From: Olsenella sp. SW781
Lineage (GTDB): Bacteria > Actinomycetota > Coriobacteriia > Coriobacteriales > Atopobiaceae
Assembly (NCBI RefSeq): GCF_012027725.1
Contig: NZ_SJOU01000009.1
Coordinates: forward strand, 37,556 to 101,555
Direction: 5' to 3'
Length of the DNA: 64,000 nucleotides
The translations under genes and the position numbers were made by a program. Shown here piece after piece: positions 25,293 through 33,787 of this stretch; position 1 is the first letter of the stretch; each line of letters begins with the position of its first letter. Below the pieces are notes generated by a model. That model was not told where the DNA came from. It saw only the letters and a list, made by a program, of their open reading frames with translations, and ran no database searches.

Positions 25293-25345
25293 TTGACCAT
25301 ATAACCCTCAGGCTGCTAGAGTCATAGCATTATTGGGGGAGGGGG
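25293..25345 (+). promoter_or_regulatory. Promoter and G-tract upstream of the surface-protein gene
   Basis: TTGACC (25293-25298), an 18-bp spacer and TAGAGT (25317-25322), then GGGGGAGGGGG at 25335-25345. The same order of boxes and the same 11-base G tract occur at the capsule promoter (537-594). Confidence 0.55.
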
Positions 25346-25382
25346 TACCTTCTCCCGCTCCTGACGAGAAGAGACACCATAA

Positions 25383-25982
25383 ATGAAGAAGCTCGTGAGC
25401 GCCTTTGCTGCCTTTACGATGATGCTCGCGCTGCCCACTGTTGCCATGGCGGCGCAGTTCAATAGCCCCAGCGGCACCACGGTCACCGCCCCCGGCACGG
25501 GCGTCGCCATCTCCGTCTCCGGTGACGTCTCCAGCGCCTCCGGCGATGGCTACATCTCCGTTGAGCCGCATGACGTGGTGGCCTCCAACGTGCCCGAGGG
25601 CGTCACCCCGCTTGCCACCTTCGAGGTGCTCGAGCACGGCGACGTCGAGTTCTCCGAGCTCTCCCTCGTCTTCAGCGTGGGCTCCCAGTACGCCGGCGCC
25701 AAGGCCACGGCCTACATCCAGCACGGTGACGGCACCACCGACGTCCAGGAGGCCACCGTTGCCGCTGACGGCACCGTGACCATCACCGTCGACCGCCTCT
25801 CCGTCTTCTCCATCGTGATTGACGAGTCCACCATCCCGGCTGACGGCGGCGTTGCCACCGACACCTCCGCCACCGCCCCCGCGACGGACGTCAACTCCGC
25901 TGCCGTTGCGGGCGTGACCGTTGCCGCCCTCGCTGGCGCTGGCGTGGTTGCCGTGACCCTTCGCAAGAAGGTTTCTGAGTAA
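25383..25982 (+). CDS. Secreted, C-terminally anchored surface protein of unknown function
   Basis: 199 residues. A Sec signal peptide is clear (MKKLVSAFAAFTMMLALPTVAMAAQ, cleavage after about residue 24), followed by a beta-rich, Gly/Ser/Thr/Val-rich ectodomain. A threonine/alanine-rich linker near 155-175 leads to a hydrophobic stretch (VAGVTVAALAGAGVVAVTL) and a basic tail RKKVSE. This resembles sortase substrates, but no clear LPxTG-type or NPxTN-type motif is visible before the helix, so it may simply be membrane-anchored. A class B sortase and an LCP protein follow downstream after a terminator. Confidence 0.65.
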   Translation: MKKLVSAFAAFTMMLALPTVAMAAQFNSPSGTTVTAPGTGVAISVSGDVSSASGDGYISVEPHDVVASNVPEGVTPLATFEVLEHGDVEFSELSLVFSVGSQYAGAKATAYIQHGDGTTDVQEATVAADGTVTITVDRLSVFSIVIDESTIPADGGVATDTSATAPATDVNSAAVAGVTVAALAGAGVVAVTLRKKVSE

Positions 25983-26025
25983 CGCAGGAAACGCCCGGTC
26001 AGGCCGGGTGTCAAATGGACGATGA

Positions 26026-26053
26026 GGGGCCCGTCTCGCGCGGGTCCCTTTTT
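26026..26053 (+). terminator. Intrinsic terminator after the surface-protein gene
   Basis: An 8-bp GC-rich stem with one G-T pair (26026-26033 and 26041-26048) is followed by five T residues. A second small hairpin (about 25991-26011) precedes it. Confidence 0.75.
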
Positions 26054-26103
26054 GTAGGATACGGGGAGCGGCCACGAGGCCGCAGGCGGGCAAAGAGGAT
26101 ACG

Positions 26104-26937
26104 ATGCCAGGTCAGGACAAGGGCGAGAAGAACGGCGGCGCGCGGCGCAGGGGCGTGATTCCCCTGGTCGTGGCCCTCGTGGTCCTTCTCGCCGTGGCGG
26201 GATGCGGGATTGCGTACTTTGTCATGCAGAGCGCGGCCGCGGAGAAGATTCGCTCCGAGCAGGAGGCGCTCGGACCCGGTCAGGCCGCCGGCGAGGCGCC
26301 CGCCGAAGCCGCCGACCCCGAGCCTGCGGAAGACCCGCGCCCGGCCAACCCGGTGGACTTTCCCACCCTCAAGGCCGAGCACCCCGACGTCTACGCCTGG
26401 ATTGAGATTCCGGACACCCAGATTGACTACCCGGTGGTGCAGAGCGCTGTGGACGACAACTTCTACCTGCGGCGCGACCTTGACGGCAACTACTCCGTCT
26501 ACGGCAGCATCTACAGCCAGAGCATGAACGCGACGGACTTCTCCGACCCCGTCACGGTGCTCTACGGACACAACTCCTCCGATGGCCTCATGTTTGCCGA
26601 CCTGCACAAGTTTGAGGATCCGGAGTTCTTTGCCGCGCACGAGGACCTCCACATCTACACGCCGGGGCACATCCTCACGTACCGAATCATCTCCGCATAC
26701 CGCTATGATGACCGGCACATTCTCAACAGCTTCGACTTCTCTGACCCCGAGGTGCGCCGGCAGTACTTCGATGCGGTGCTGAATCCCGTTTCTATGGTCG
26801 TGAACGTGCGCGAGGGCGCCTCGCTCTCCGTGGACGACCGCATTGTGCAGCTGAGCACCTGCCCGCGCGAGGGGTCCGTGAGCGGCGGGCGCTACCTCGT
26901 GACGGGCGTGCTCGTGAGCGACGTGGAGACCAGGTGA
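26104..26937 (+). CDS. srtB: Class B-type sortase
   Basis: 277 residues. It has a cytoplasmic basic start, one membrane helix at about 18-41, an Ala/Pro/Glu-rich linker to about residue 85 and then the sortase domain. The catalytic triad is visible: His156 in LYGHNSSDG, Cys253 in QLSTCP and Arg263 in GGRYLVTG. The long stretch between His and Cys and the YAWIEIPDTQIDYPVVQ start fit class B/SrtB-like enzymes. It would cleave a sorting signal on surface proteins and join them to the cell wall or to each other; the substrate is not certain. It is four bases from the LCP gene, suggesting one transcript. Confidence 0.9.
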   Translation: MPGQDKGEKNGGARRRGVIPLVVALVVLLAVAGCGIAYFVMQSAAAEKIRSEQEALGPGQAAGEAPAEAADPEPAEDPRPANPVDFPTLKAEHPDVYAWIEIPDTQIDYPVVQSAVDDNFYLRRDLDGNYSVYGSIYSQSMNATDFSDPVTVLYGHNSSDGLMFADLHKFEDPEFFAAHEDLHIYTPGHILTYRIISAYRYDDRHILNSFDFSDPEVRRQYFDAVLNPVSMVVNVREGASLSVDDRIVQLSTCPREGSVSGGRYLVTGVLVSDVETR

Positions 26938-26941
26938 GCGC

Positions 26942-28312
26942 ATGACCAAAGACGCTGACGAGAAGAGCGTGGCGCCCGAGGAGGAGTTTGTCCCGCGGGG
27001 GAAGCACTTTCGGGCGGACCCGGACCCGGACCCGGAGCCGGAGTCCGTGGCCGAGGAATCGGCCGCCGGGGAGGCCCCTGCCGCGGCCGTAGACGGGGTC
27101 GAGCCCGAGTGCCCGCCTGAGCGGGCGGCCGGGGCGGAGGCCGCGCCCGATGCCGCCGAGGGGTCGGAGACCGTTGTCGACGGGGAGGAGCCCGCCTGGC
27201 CCACGCTTGACGAGCTGCCCCAGAAGCGCCGGCGCAGCGAGGAGAGCATCAAGCGTCACGCGCGCAAGCGGATGCTGCGCCGGCTGAGGATCGTGGGCGT
27301 GGTCCTTCTCGCCCTTGCGCTTGCGGGAGGAGGGGCCGCGCTGGCTGTGGCGCACATGATCGAGGCGGGCGGCCAGGCGCTCAAGGAGGCCTCCAAGCCG
27401 CAGAACATCCAGACGGCCGCGGAGGCGGACACCGCCGACGATGGTCTCACCGTGGAGTACCAGGGCAAGAAGTACCGCTACAACGAGGACGTCGTCTCCA
27501 TCGTGGTCATGGGCTACGACCGACGCAAGGACGTCTCCGAGACGGGTGCCGCCGGCCAGGCGGACGCCGTGATGGTGGTTGCCCTGGATACGCGCACGGG
27601 GCAGATGCGCGTCATCGGCGTGCCGCGCGACACGATGGTGGACGTTGACGAGAACGTCGGCGAGGCGTTTCTGGGCCAGGACAAGATGCAGATCGCGCTG
27701 GCGTTCAGCTACGGCGACGGGTATGAGACGAGCGCGCAGAACGTGGTGCGCGCCGTGTCGCGCGTGCTGTACAACATGCCGATGAACTACTACTTTGCCC
27801 TGGACATGAACGGGATAGGCCCCATCAACGACGCCGCGGGCGGGGTGACGGTGACGCCGCTCTCCTCCATCCCTAATACGGCCATCGTGAAGGACGTCCC
27901 CATCAAGCTCTACGGCAACAACGCGATGCGCTATGTGCAGTATCGCGACACCTCGCAGCTGACCTCCTCGCTTGACCGCCAGGCGCGTCAGTCGCAGTAC
28001 CTCAAGGCGTTCTTCTCGCAGGTCGTGGGCAATGCGGCGGGAGACCCCGGGATTCTGATCGGCCTCTACCAGACCGCGACCGAGTACTCGACCACCAACC
28101 TCGAGCTGAGCGAGTTCAGCTATCTGGCCGCCACGCTCGTGGAGCACGGGATGAGCGAGCTCGACGTGGTCACCCTCGCGGGCGAGGCCGTCAAGGGCGA
28201 GCAGTACGTCGAGTATCACCTCGACCAGGAGGCCGTCTACGAGACGGTGCTCGACGTGTTCTACACGCCCATCGAGGAGAGCGCGCCGGAGCCGACCGCG
28301 GCGACGGAGTAA
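26942..28312 (+). CDS. LCP (LytR-CpsA-Psr) family glycopolymer transferase
   Basis: 456 residues. A ~115-residue acidic/proline-rich cytoplasmic region precedes one membrane helix (about 120-142, IVGVVLLALALAGGGAALAVAHM). The LCP domain has VSIVVMGYDRR, then QADAVMVVALD, the MRVIGVPRDTMV strand with the key arginine, and a YVQYRDTSQLTSSLDRQARQ segment. LCP enzymes move undecaprenyl-PP-linked polymers onto peptidoglycan. With the partial LCP gene at the window start, this is the second such enzyme and could serve capsule or teichoic-like polymer. Adjacent sortase suggests a cell-envelope operon. Confidence 0.9.
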   Translation: MTKDADEKSVAPEEEFVPRGKHFRADPDPDPEPESVAEESAAGEAPAAAVDGVEPECPPERAAGAEAAPDAAEGSETVVDGEEPAWPTLDELPQKRRRSEESIKRHARKRMLRRLRIVGVVLLALALAGGGAALAVAHMIEAGGQALKEASKPQNIQTAAEADTADDGLTVEYQGKKYRYNEDVVSIVVMGYDRRKDVSETGAAGQADAVMVVALDTRTGQMRVIGVPRDTMVDVDENVGEAFLGQDKMQIALAFSYGDGYETSAQNVVRAVSRVLYNMPMNYYFALDMNGIGPINDAAGGVTVTPLSSIPNTAIVKDVPIKLYGNNAMRYVQYRDTSQLTSSLDRQARQSQYLKAFFSQVVGNAAGDPGILIGLYQTATEYSTTNLELSEFSYLAATLVEHGMSELDVVTLAGEAVKGEQYVEYHLDQEAVYETVLDVFYTPIEESAPEPTAATE

Positions 28313-28417
28313 GAGGCGGGATTTCTATCCCATCCGGTTTGGCGCAGAAAAGCTGCACTATCCTAGGCATGTAAGCTTCCCGAGGGCGGTCCGCCCCTGA
28401 CGTGGCGGAGGTATCCG

Positions 28418-29275
28418 ATGCGCCATTTCCACTTCACCGACCGCGGGAACGCCGTGAACGAGGACTTCGTCCGGGCGACGTCGAGCTATGGCATCGTGAT
28501 TGACGGGGCCACGGGGCTTGCGGGCGCGCCGCTCTTTGCGGGGCGCTTCGGGAGCAATGCGCGGTGGTTCTCCCACACGGTGGGCGCCGGCGCGTGCGAG
28601 GCGCTGGAGGCAGGGGCCTCGGCCGAGGAGGCGCTCCGGTCCGCCGTCGCCTCGGCGCGCTCGGAGCTTGAGGAGGCGCTGGGCTGCCCGCTTGCGCAGG
28701 CCGACCCCGACGCCATTCCCTCGGCGACACTCGCGCTCGCCGTTGTGTCCGCCGACGCCGTGGAGCTCTACGGGCTGGGGGACTCCCCGCTCGTTGCCGT
28801 CATGCGCGATGGCTCGACGTTCTTCTCGACGGACGAGGTGCTCGAGGGGCTGGATGCCGAGGCGCTCCGCGTGAGCCGCGAGCGTGCCGCTGCCTTCGGG
28901 AGCGCTCTCTCGGGCCCCGAGAAGCGGGCGCTGGTGGATGACGTCATTCTGGGCCACCGACGGCTGCGGAACTCCGAGGGCGGCTACTGGTGCCTGGACC
29001 CCTCCGGCGCGGGGCTTGCCCACCTGCGCCGCGTGACGCTTCCTCGCCCTGAGGTGGTCGCGGTTGCCGGCATGAGCGACGGGATGTGGCGGGCGTTCGG
29101 GTCCTTTGGGCTGGCCGATGCCGCAGGCGAGCTGCCGGAGCTGTCCGCCGCGCGAGTCGAGGGGCTCGTGGCGGAGCTCCGGGAGCTTGAGGAGAAGGAC
29201 CCGGACTACGTGCGATATCCTCGCCTCAAGAAATCGGACGACGCAAGCGTGTTCTGGCTTGGAAGGGAGGGGTGA
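28418..29275 (+). CDS. PP2C-like protein phosphatase domain protein
   Basis: 285 residues. The start FTDRGNAVNEDFVRATSSYGIVIDGATG resembles a PP2C-type metal-binding region (NED and DGATG motifs). A later ADAVELYGLGDSPLVAV strand pair corresponds to the GDS motif, and VVAVAGMSDGMWR to the SDG motif. It is probably a cytosolic Ser/Thr phosphatase of the compact PP2C_2 type, though one variant in a metal motif cannot be excluded by eye. Its stop overlaps a GTG in front of the reductase gene, so the two are likely cotranscribed. The preceding gap (28313-28417) shows only weak hairpins. Confidence 0.75.
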   Translation: MRHFHFTDRGNAVNEDFVRATSSYGIVIDGATGLAGAPLFAGRFGSNARWFSHTVGAGACEALEAGASAEEALRSAVASARSELEEALGCPLAQADPDAIPSATLALAVVSADAVELYGLGDSPLVAVMRDGSTFFSTDEVLEGLDAEALRVSRERAAAFGSALSGPEKRALVDDVILGHRRLRNSEGGYWCLDPSGAGLAHLRRVTLPRPEVVAVAGMSDGMWRAFGSFGLADAAGELPELSAARVEGLVAELRELEEKDPDYVRYPRLKKSDDASVFWLGREG

Positions 29276-29277
29276 CC

Positions 29278-30138
29278 ATGGGGGTCATGCTGACGGGCGG
29301 CGTGGAGATCCCGCAGATCGGTTTCGGCACGCTTCAGATACGCCCCGACGAGACGCAGGCCGCCGTGGAGGGGGCGCTGGCCTTGGGCTACCGCCACGTG
29401 GATACCGCGGCAGCGTACATGAACGAGGCGGGGGTCGGCGCGGCGCTCGCGGCGACGGGCCTGGCGGGCGAGGTCTTTGTGACGACCAAGCTGCGGACCT
29501 TCGAGCAGGGGTACGACCCCACGCTGCGCGCCTTTGAGGCGTCGCGCGCCGCCCTGGGCGTCGACGTGGTCGACCTCTACCTCATCCATTGGCCCGCCCC
29601 CGCGCTGGGGACCTACGTTGACTCGTGGCGAGCGATGGCCCGGCTGCTCGAGGAGGGCGCGGTCAGGGCGATCGGCGTCTCGAACTTCCTGCCCGAGCAT
29701 ATCGCGCGGCTGGCCGATGAGGTCGGGGTGCTTCCCGCCATCGACCAGGTGGAGAGCCACCCGAGCTTCTGGCGTCCGGAACTCGAGGCCTACTGTCGCG
29801 AGCGCGGCATCGTGGTCGAGGCGTATGCGCCGCTCGGCCACGGCGGGGACCTTGCCGCCGGCCTGGTCGTCGCCGCCGCGGATCGGGTCGGCGCCTCGCC
29901 GGCGCAGGTGATTCTTGGCTGGCACCTGAGGTCGGGGAGGGTGGTCCTGCCCAAGTCCGCGCACGAGGCTCGCATGCGGGAAAACCTTGCCGCCGCGGAG
30001 GTGGCGCCGCTGCTCACGGAGGCGGAGCTCGCCGCCATCTCGGCGCTCAACAGCCCGGATGCCCGACTCTTTGGCGACCCGGAGACGAACGTCAACCGCC
30101 AGGATCCGGCTGACATGCTCGCTCGCGGAATGCTCTGA
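29278..30138 (+). CDS. Aldo/keto reductase
   Basis: 286 residues. The AKR catalytic tetrad is visible: Asp42 (HVDTAAAY), Tyr47 (AAAYMNE), Lys71 (FVTTKL) and His104 (YLIHWP). The NADPH-binding end has VVLPKSAHEARMREN. It belongs to the 2,5-diketogluconate reductase/YvgN-like branch of soluble NADPH-dependent carbonyl reductases. ATG 29278 is preceded by GGGAGGGG at the correct spacing; the in-frame GTG at 29272 overlaps that site. It converges on the FUSC gene with a 28-bp gap. Confidence 0.92.
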   Translation: MGVMLTGGVEIPQIGFGTLQIRPDETQAAVEGALALGYRHVDTAAAYMNEAGVGAALAATGLAGEVFVTTKLRTFEQGYDPTLRAFEASRAALGVDVVDLYLIHWPAPALGTYVDSWRAMARLLEEGAVRAIGVSNFLPEHIARLADEVGVLPAIDQVESHPSFWRPELEAYCRERGIVVEAYAPLGHGGDLAAGLVVAAADRVGASPAQVILGWHLRSGRVVLPKSAHEARMRENLAAAEVAPLLTEAELAAISALNSPDARLFGDPETNVNRQDPADMLARGML

Positions 30139-30166
30139 GCTCGGCGTTCGGGCCTGCCCCCGAAAG

Positions 30167-32191
30167 CTACGGGCGGATCTCCTCGACGTAGGTGGGGCGC
30201 TGCACGAGGGCGCCCCGGGCGTCGTCGATGGCGAGGCGCAGCTCTCCCGCGCGGTCGACGTACTGCTCGAGAACGTAGCGCAGGTCCGGCTCCTCAAGTT
30301 CGAAGAGCATCTCCTCGGCCGCGTCCACGCCCGTGCCAAAGCGCTGCGGGTCGCAGTTTGCCTCGGCGAGGTCGATGATCCGCTCGAAGAGCGGCCGCTC
30401 GTCGTCTCCCACCTCGTGCAGGCGCACCAGCAGCTCGAGCTGCTCGAGCTCGCACATGATCTCCCAGAGGCAGAAGAGCGCTCGCTCCGCCGCGTCGCGG
30501 TAGCGCGCCAGCTCGGCGATCTCGCGGTCCTTCTCGCCGGCCTCGCCGAGCGACTCGACGAACTCCGCCGCCTGGGTGTGGAGCATCTGGAAGTGAAGCA
30601 GGGTCTCGGACGAGACGACGGTGTCCACGCGGTGCGTGAGGGTGAGGCGGATGAGGCGCCAGTAGCGCCCGACCATGCCGATCATCTGGTGGAAGTTGGC
30701 AACGAAGAGCCGCCGCTCCGAGGTGGGGCACACGAGGTGGTTGACGATCGCGACGGTGGCGATGGCGAGCAGGAGGCTCGCGATGCGCATGGTGGTGGCG
30801 TAGCGGTCGTCGATGGAGACCGACGCCATGGAGACGGCGTAGGCCGTCGCGAAGAACGCCGACGGAACGGAGCCGGGCTTGGTGGCGTACATCGGCCCCA
30901 CGAGGAACATCCCGAGGATGGTGACCTCGACCCACCCGAGGTCGAGCAGCGCCAGGCCATGCACGAAGAGGCACCCGATGACGGTCCCCACCATGCGGGT
31001 TCGCATGCGGTGCAGCGACTCGTGCGGGAAGGGCTGCAGCAGCAGGAAGGCGTGGAGGGCGAACCAGTAGAGGTGGTCGACGGGGAACAGCAGGTTCGAG
31101 GCGCAGCTCACGGCGAGGACGGCTCCGCAGCGGATGGAGAAGCGCATCTCAAACGACTCGAGGCTGAGGCGCTTGCGGAAGCTCGTCACGCGGGCGAGGT
31201 CGGAGGCGGAGAGGCGCCAGGGACGCTGGTGCGGGTCGGGCGCGGTGCGGAGGATGAGCAGCACCAGGTTGAGGTAGCTCTGATAGAAGATGCGGAAGCG
31301 GTCCTCGGCGATGCTCGTCCCCTCGAGCAGCTCCTGCGCGCGGGGGATGAGCCTGTGGCAGCGCACGGAGACGTCGCCCTCGAGCGCGGCGTTGAGGTCG
31401 CGCGTGAGCTGGCCGAGCTCGCCGAGGGCACGCGCGTGCTCCTCCTGGTGGCTGGCGTCCCAGTCGAAGTTGCCGGCGAGGTAGGCGGTCCGCTGCGCCA
31501 GGGTCGCAAACATGTCGAGGAGGTTCTGCACGCGAACGGGCGCCGAGGAGTCCTCCCGGGCGGTGTAGGCCATGCGGGCGAAGTCGCGCCGGAGCTGGAG
31601 GAGCTCGGAGCTGAGGTTGGGGCCGATGCCGCCCCTTGAGGCCTGCGCCAGGTCATCGGCGAGGCGGCCGACGAGCTCGTGCAGGCGGGCGCGGGCACGC
31701 TGCGCGTGGTGCTGGAGGTGTCCTGCCACGACGAGCGTGACGATGAGGGTTGCGCAGCAGGTGGCGAGCACGAGGGCCTGCGTCGCGAACGTGTCCACGA
31801 TGGCCTCGGGCCGGAGCTCAAGGAAGCAGAAGAGCATCGTGTAGGGGAAGTAGCGACGTGGGTTGAGCTGCGACGAGCGCATGAAGACGAGCAGGAACGG
31901 CATGAGGAGGTTCACGATGACGCACGGCACCACGCCGATGACGGCAACGCGCGCCGCGACGAGCGCGAGCGCGCTCACCAGCACGAATCGGGCGTACTGG
32001 CCCGGTGGGTTGTACTTTCGCAGCCGCGCCTGGAAGAGCGAGGTGTACGGGGAGACCGCAAGGAGGTAGTTGGACCCAAAGGCAAGATGCACGATCCAGA
32101 AGAGCGCGATGAAGAAGAGGATGGTGGGCAGCGTGTCGGCAAAGCGGCCCCGCCAGTCCTCGGCCCATGCGTGCACGCTCTCTGAATGCAT
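30167..32191 (-). CDS. FUSC-family inner-membrane protein (YccS/aromatic acid exporter-like)
   Basis: 674 residues. Two clusters of hydrophobic segments lie at about 20-175 and 345-500, separated by a ~170-residue soluble helical domain and ended by a ~180-residue soluble C-terminal helical domain. This duplicated membrane/soluble pattern fits the FUSC/ArAE superfamily, which includes YccS and AaeB-type putative exporters. Substrate is unknown. The start ATG 32191 has GAGGGGCGAGGGG upstream. It is followed by nothing on its strand in this window, and its promoter region carries a 65-bp-arm inverted repeat. Confidence 0.75.
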   Translation of the reverse strand: MHSESVHAWAEDWRGRFADTLPTILFFIALFWIVHLAFGSNYLLAVSPYTSLFQARLRKYNPPGQYARFVLVSALALVAARVAVIGVVPCVIVNLLMPFLLVFMRSSQLNPRRYFPYTMLFCFLELRPEAIVDTFATQALVLATCCATLIVTLVVAGHLQHHAQRARARLHELVGRLADDLAQASRGGIGPNLSSELLQLRRDFARMAYTAREDSSAPVRVQNLLDMFATLAQRTAYLAGNFDWDASHQEEHARALGELGQLTRDLNAALEGDVSVRCHRLIPRAQELLEGTSIAEDRFRIFYQSYLNLVLLILRTAPDPHQRPWRLSASDLARVTSFRKRLSLESFEMRFSIRCGAVLAVSCASNLLFPVDHLYWFALHAFLLLQPFPHESLHRMRTRMVGTVIGCLFVHGLALLDLGWVEVTILGMFLVGPMYATKPGSVPSAFFATAYAVSMASVSIDDRYATTMRIASLLLAIATVAIVNHLVCPTSERRLFVANFHQMIGMVGRYWRLIRLTLTHRVDTVVSSETLLHFQMLHTQAAEFVESLGEAGEKDREIAELARYRDAAERALFCLWEIMCELEQLELLVRLHEVGDDERPLFERIIDLAEANCDPQRFGTGVDAAEEMLFELEEPDLRYVLEQYVDRAGELRLAIDDARGALVQRPTYVEEIRP

Positions 32192-32292
32192 CCCCTCGCC
32201 CCCTCAGCTCCCTTCGACCATACCGCAAAGACGGCGCTGGGTCGCGCAAGGCGCCCAGCGGGGGTGGAGGGCATGCCCGACGGCATGGGCGC

Positions 32293-32514
32293 CTGCAATC
32301 AGGGGGATAGTGTGAAAAAATCGGGCGGCGGCCTGCAATCGGGGGGATAGTGTGAAGGGTTTTCGGAGAGCCCCCGGGTGGAGGCCCGACAAAACCCCAG
32401 TTGGCGTCAGACTGATACGGGGCAAAGGACGCCTGGAGCACGAAAAGTGCTTCACACTATCCCCCCGATTGCAGCTGGACGGCCGGATTTTTTACACTAT
32501 CCCCCTGATTGCAG
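32293..32514. repeat. Large inverted repeat built from four 24-bp units
   Basis: Arms at 32293-32357 and 32450-32514 are inverted copies of each other with a few central mismatches and surround a 92-bp spacer. Each arm contains two direct copies of a unit starting CTGCAATC and continuing with a G run and GATAGTGTGAA. It lies in the gap between the Nramp stop and the FUSC start. The remaining gap (32192-32292) shows nothing recognised. Confidence 0.7.
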
Positions 32515-32539
32515 AAGAAGATGGACGGTGCGCCACACG

Positions 32540-33787
32540 TCACATCCCCATGGCCTGCATCACGAACATCACGACGGTGAGGATGGCCACGGCGACGATG
32601 GTGAACCATGTGAGCGCGTTCCAGATGCGGCCGTTCGCAAAGCGCCCCATCACGTGGCGGTCGCTCGCGATGAGCACCATGAAGACGAGGAGGACGGGCA
32701 GCAGGACGCCGTTGATGACCTGCGCCACCATCATGATGCCGAAGAGATTGACGTTGGGCAGCACCACCACGACAGCGGAGATGGCGATGACCGCCGTGAT
32801 GATTCCCCGGTAGGCGGGTGCCTCCGACCAGCTGCGGTCGGCGCCGCGCTCCCAGCCGAAGGCCTCGCAGATGGCGCTCGAGGTGATTCCGGGCAGGACG
32901 CAGGCCGCGAGGAGCGAGGCCCCGGCGAGCCCCGCGCCGAAGAGCGCCTCCGCGTAGCCGCCGACGAGCGGTGCGAGCGCCGACGCCGCGTCCTCCGCGC
33001 CGTTCACGACGACCCCGGCCGGGTTCAGCACAGCCCCCGTCGTGAGGATGATGAACCACGAGATGGCACTTGCCACCACGGCCCCCGTCACGGTGTCGAT
33101 GCGCTGGTAGGGGAGGTCGGCCGCCCGTGCGTTCTTCTCGACCACGTTGCTCTGGGCGAGGAAGAGCATCCAGGGAGCGATGGTGGTGCCGACGTTCGCG
33201 ACCAGCAGCGAGAGGTACTGCGGCGAGGCCGTGACGTGCGGGATCACGGTGTGGATCAGGGCGTCGCCCCAGTCGGGCCCTACCATCACGCCGGCGATGA
33301 CGTAGGTCACGAAGACGCATGCGATGGCGAGAAGGACCTTCTCGATGCGTCGGTATGAGCCGCTCATCGTGAGCAGCCAAATGGCGAGCGCCGCCACCGG
33401 CACGGACACGATCGGGGGCACGCCGAAGAGGGCGAGTGCCGAGGCGATGCCGGCGAACTCGGAGAGCGTGACGGTGGTGTTTGAGATGAGCAGCGCGAGC
33501 ATGGCCACGACGGAGAGGCGCACGCCGAACTGCTCGCGGATGAGCGAGGCGAACCCCTTGCCCGTGACGCAGCCCATGCGCGCGGCAGTCTCCTGGGCCA
33601 CGATCAGCAGGAAGCACATCACCGGCACGGTCCAGAGCTGGTCGAAGCCGAAGAGCGCGCCGGCGTTGGAGTAGGTGGCCACGCCGCCCGCGTCCGCGCC
33701 GGCGAGGGCGGCCACCATGCCGGGGCCCATCGCCGCGAGGATGCGTCGCGGCTCGAGCGACGAAGAGGGCGCGTCGTCCTTCATCAT
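32540..33787 (-). CDS. mntH: Nramp-family divalent metal transporter
   Basis: About 415 residues with eleven or so membrane segments. The Nramp signature is visible: MGPGMVAALAGADAGGVATYSNAGALFGFD (the first-helix region, with a D-A-G-G in place of the classical D-P-G-N), then AQETAARMG and the later LGI-like VLPGITSSAICEAFGWERG. Family members move Mn2+, Fe2+ or Mg2+ with protons. The change of the metal-coordinating DPGN motif suggests altered specificity, as in Nramp-related magnesium transporters (NrMT). Two ATG codons (33787, 33784) overlap the stop of the MgtE-like gene, implying coupled translation. Confidence 0.85.
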   Translation of the reverse strand: MMKDDAPSSSLEPRRILAAMGPGMVAALAGADAGGVATYSNAGALFGFDQLWTVPVMCFLLIVAQETAARMGCVTGKGFASLIREQFGVRLSVVAMLALLISNTTVTLSEFAGIASALALFGVPPIVSVPVAALAIWLLTMSGSYRRIEKVLLAIACVFVTYVIAGVMVGPDWGDALIHTVIPHVTASPQYLSLLVANVGTTIAPWMLFLAQSNVVEKNARAADLPYQRIDTVTGAVVASAISWFIILTTGAVLNPAGVVVNGAEDAASALAPLVGGYAEALFGAGLAGASLLAACVLPGITSSAICEAFGWERGADRSWSEAPAYRGIITAVIAISAVVVVLPNVNLFGIMMVAQVINGVLLPVLLVFMVLIASDRHVMGRFANGRIWNALTWFTIVAVAILTVVMFVMQAMGM

